Part shown: positions 6,966 to 7,695 of the stretch, piece after piece | Numbering within the stretch: position 1 is the first letter of the stretch | How the letters are laid out: each line of letters starts with the position of its first letter | Assembly (NCBI GenBank): GCA_030612385.1 | Contig: JAUWNZ010000054.1 | Coordinates: 1-7,695, forward strand | DNA length: 7,695 nucleotides | Reading direction: 5' to 3' | DNA from: Pseudomonadota bacterium | GTDB taxonomy: Bacteria > Desulfobacterota > Syntrophia > Syntrophales > JADFWA01 | Notes under the pieces: model-generated | What the model was told of the DNA's origin: nothing | Database searches by the model: none | Seen by the model: only the letters and a program-made list of their open reading frames with translations | Made by a program: the position numbers and the translations under genes

Positions 6966-7304
6966 ATGGATAATGTTATTCCTTTCCCAAAAAATCCTGA
7001 TAGCTTTAGCAAAATAGCGGTATGGATTTCTAAAGTATGCCGACAAGCAGGGCTTACAGAAGCAATGATTAAAAATGTCGTTGAGCAGTATCAAGAATAT
7101 TACTCCCAGCTATTTATCAAATACGAAGCTAAAATGGAGCTTCCAATAGGACTTGGGTTTAATCAGGAGCAGGCAGAGGCCATCTCAAAAGCACACACAG
7201 ATACGGTACAAGGAATTTTTCGGCATCACGCCAAGCAAATTGCTCATGCTTCTCACATTATTATTGGACTTCTCGCGAGAGAGCAACTAAATGATGCCAA
7301 CTAA
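6966..7304 (+). CDS. Hypothetical 112-residue cassette protein
   Basis: I do not recognise this protein. It starts MDNVIPFPKNPDSFSK, an IPFP-type N-terminus seen in many small bacterial proteins of unknown role, and the rest looks largely helical: VWISKVCRQAGLTEAMIKNVVEQYQEYY, then a second half with two histidine-containing segments (FRHHAKQIAHASH) before IIIGLLAREQ. No signal peptide or clear membrane span is seen. The ATG at 6966 is chosen because AAAGGA (6952-6957) is 8 nt upstream; the in-frame ATG at 6942 sits within the cassette junction and has no ribosome binding site. It is the only gene in its cassette (6938-7558). Confidence 0.7.
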   Translation: MDNVIPFPKNPDSFSKIAVWISKVCRQAGLTEAMIKNVVEQYQEYYSQLFIKYEAKMELPIGLGFNQEQAEAISKAHTDTVQGIFRHHAKQIAHASHIIIGLLAREQLNDAN

Positions 7305-7305
7305 A

Positions 7306-7558
7306 CATATAACATGTCAGTTCAGGTGGACAGCCAGGGCCGTGCTGATTTTTAGCTAAGCGGCTGATCGGAATTATTCATCTTTATTCACTTCAGTGGA
7401 AGCCCTGTCTGCCACTGACTGCGTTCGATGGCCCCCCTTCGGGGCGCCATCGCCCAGGATGAGGAGCGCTCTTTTGAACGTAACTTTGGGGGACTCCCCA
7501 ACCTCAGGCCATCAAACGGATGGAGCAGTCGCAAAAAACGCGCTCCTCATCCTGGGCG
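7306..7558 (+). other. attC-like site 3, after the 112-residue gene
   Basis: The box CATATAAC (7306-7313) is the exact reverse complement of the cassette's own start at 6937-6944. The hairpin left arm 7318-7340 pairs with 7402-7421 as CAG/TCA/GTGG/CAG/CAGGGC (19 bp). It leaves t7321, g7325 and a7330 unpaired on the left arm and c7334 opposite t7408. A core-like GTT follows at 7423-7425 (GCGTTCGATG), then the 133-bp module and the second junction G7558|TTATCTG. The site therefore has two possible right ends, 7423 and 7558. Total length to the second is 253 bp. Confidence 0.65.
7426..7558 (+). repeat. 133-bp structured module, copy 3 (best-paired)
   Basis: This copy has the most complete pairing. 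It contains GATGGC...GCCATC with a CUUCGG loop (7427-7451), a perfect 19-bp stem CGCCCAGGATGAGGAGCGC with its complement at the right end, an inner TTGGGG-GACT-CCCCAA hairpin and an inner CCATC-AAACG-GATGG hairpin. It is preceded by GCGTT and ends GGGCGTT, so GCGTT flanks it directly. The short open frame from 7396 to 7578 is an artefact of this repeat. Confidence 0.95.
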
Positions 7559-7587
7559 TTATCTGTAAGAATAGATAAAACAACAAA

Positions 7588-7594
7588 AAGGAGG
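7588..7594 (+). promoter_or_regulatory. Ribosome binding site of the lipoprotein gene
   Basis: AAGGAGG lies 6 nt before the ATG at 7601. It is a strong match and fixes this start near the beginning of the new cassette. Confidence 0.8.
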
Positions 7595-7600
7595 GTACAA

Positions 7601-7695
7601 ATGCTTAAAGACAAGGTGGTTTTAGGGTTGTCACTCGTAGTTGGTCTTCTATTATCTGGTTGTATGACTGCTGCTCAGCACCAGCAAAGTTTACA
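7601..7695 (+). CDS. Lipoprotein, N-terminal part only
   Basis: Thirty-one codons are visible before the window ends. MLKDKVVLGLSLVVGLLLSGCMTAAQHQQSL has a short positive n-region, a hydrophobic core and the lipobox LLSGC with the cysteine at residue 21. This predicts export, lipid attachment and cleavage by signal peptidase II. The residues after the cysteine (MTAAQ) have no aspartate at +2, so outer-membrane sorting would be expected in a Gram-negative cell. Function cannot be told from the signal region. It is the first gene of the cassette that begins TTATCTG at 7559; secreted and lipoprotein genes are common cassette cargo. Confidence 0.8.
   Translation, partial: MLKDKVVLGLSLVVGLLLSGCMTAAQHQQSL

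Larger units (their letters stand above)
5640..7695 (+). mobile_element. Probable integron gene-cassette array, integrase not in window
   Basis: Four + strand genes, each with its own short leader, alternate with 278-305-bp gaps holding an attC-like hairpin plus a conserved module. Cassette boundaries are proposed at G5859|A5860, G6937|T6938 and G7558|T7559. Each complete cassette starts with bases complementary to the R''-like box after its own gene. GTTATATG at 6937-6944 is matched exactly by CATATAAC at 7306-7313, and GATGGGCA at 5859-5866 is matched by TGCCCAAC at 6684-6691 with one mismatch. This start-to-R'' match is a property of integron cassettes. No integrase gene or attI site is visible, so the array could be part of a chromosomal integron or an integrase-less cluster. 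Confidence 0.65.

Noticed and set aside
5640..7558. CRISPR array
   Set aside because: Only three repeats of 133 bp spaced by whole genes; no short regular spacers and no cas genes.
5727..7558. Remnants of a group IIC-attC intron
   Set aside because: Such introns do target attC sites, but I see no domain V/VI-like end, no reverse transcriptase, and the copies are uniform complete 133-bp units rather than variable truncations.
5727..7558. Rho-independent terminators after each gene
   Set aside because: The hairpins are strong but no run of T follows them on the + strand.
7396..7578. Small + strand frame MEALSATDCVRW...
   Set aside because: Same artefact of module copy 3, spanning an attC-like hairpin and the cassette junction.
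1..7695. tRNA or rRNA genes
   Set aside because: No cloverleaf-like segment or rRNA-like conserved sequence was seen on either strand.

Overview
The window looks like accessory DNA from a Gram-negative bacterium. It has moderate-to-low GC, a lipobox lipoprotein and a probable integron cassette array. A Desulfobacterota-like or similar environmental lineage is possible, but the sequence does not decide taxonomy. It divides into two parts: an IS-damaged region (about 1-5.6 kb) and a tidy array of same-strand small genes separated by structured repeats (about 5.6-7.7 kb).

Left part. A decayed IS1380-type transposase C-terminus (about 130-546) precedes a sugar-transfer-associated ATP-grasp gene (start 798). 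That gene is cut at about 1669 by an IS4-superfamily element (1670-3260, 15-bp perfect terminal inverted repeats, minus-strand YREK transposase). The other side of the element is not the rest of the ATP-grasp gene. It is a fragment of a different gene, and no target duplication is visible, so a deletion or recombination at this IS is likely. That second gene, a PD-(D/E)XK nuclease, is itself split by an IS256/Mutator-superfamily element (3468-4942, 25-bp perfect inverted repeats). Its two pieces rejoin in frame across the element.

Right part. The nuclease fragment, a DUF2971 protein (5890-6660), a 112-aa unknown protein (6966-7304) and a lipoprotein (7601 to the window edge) all lie on the + strand. 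The three gaps between them are 278-305 bp. Each gap holds an imperfect hairpin with extrahelical bases, typical of an integron attC, followed by a conserved module of exactly 133 bp. The module contains a hairpin with a UUCG loop, a long stem and two inner hairpins. In all three gaps it ends at the cassette junction (G|TTAT in two, G|ATGG in one). The start of each complete cassette is complementary to the R''-like box after its gene: 8 of 8 bases for the 112-aa cassette and 7 of 8 for the DUF2971 cassette. I read this as an integron cassette array without its integrase in view, in which every attC carries the same extra module. The module is the most unusual thing here. It may be an attC-targeting miniature element, a minimal ORF-less cassette, or an integral part of an unusually long attC. 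No complete pathway is encoded; the cargo is consistent with a reservoir of accessory functions, possibly including defence.
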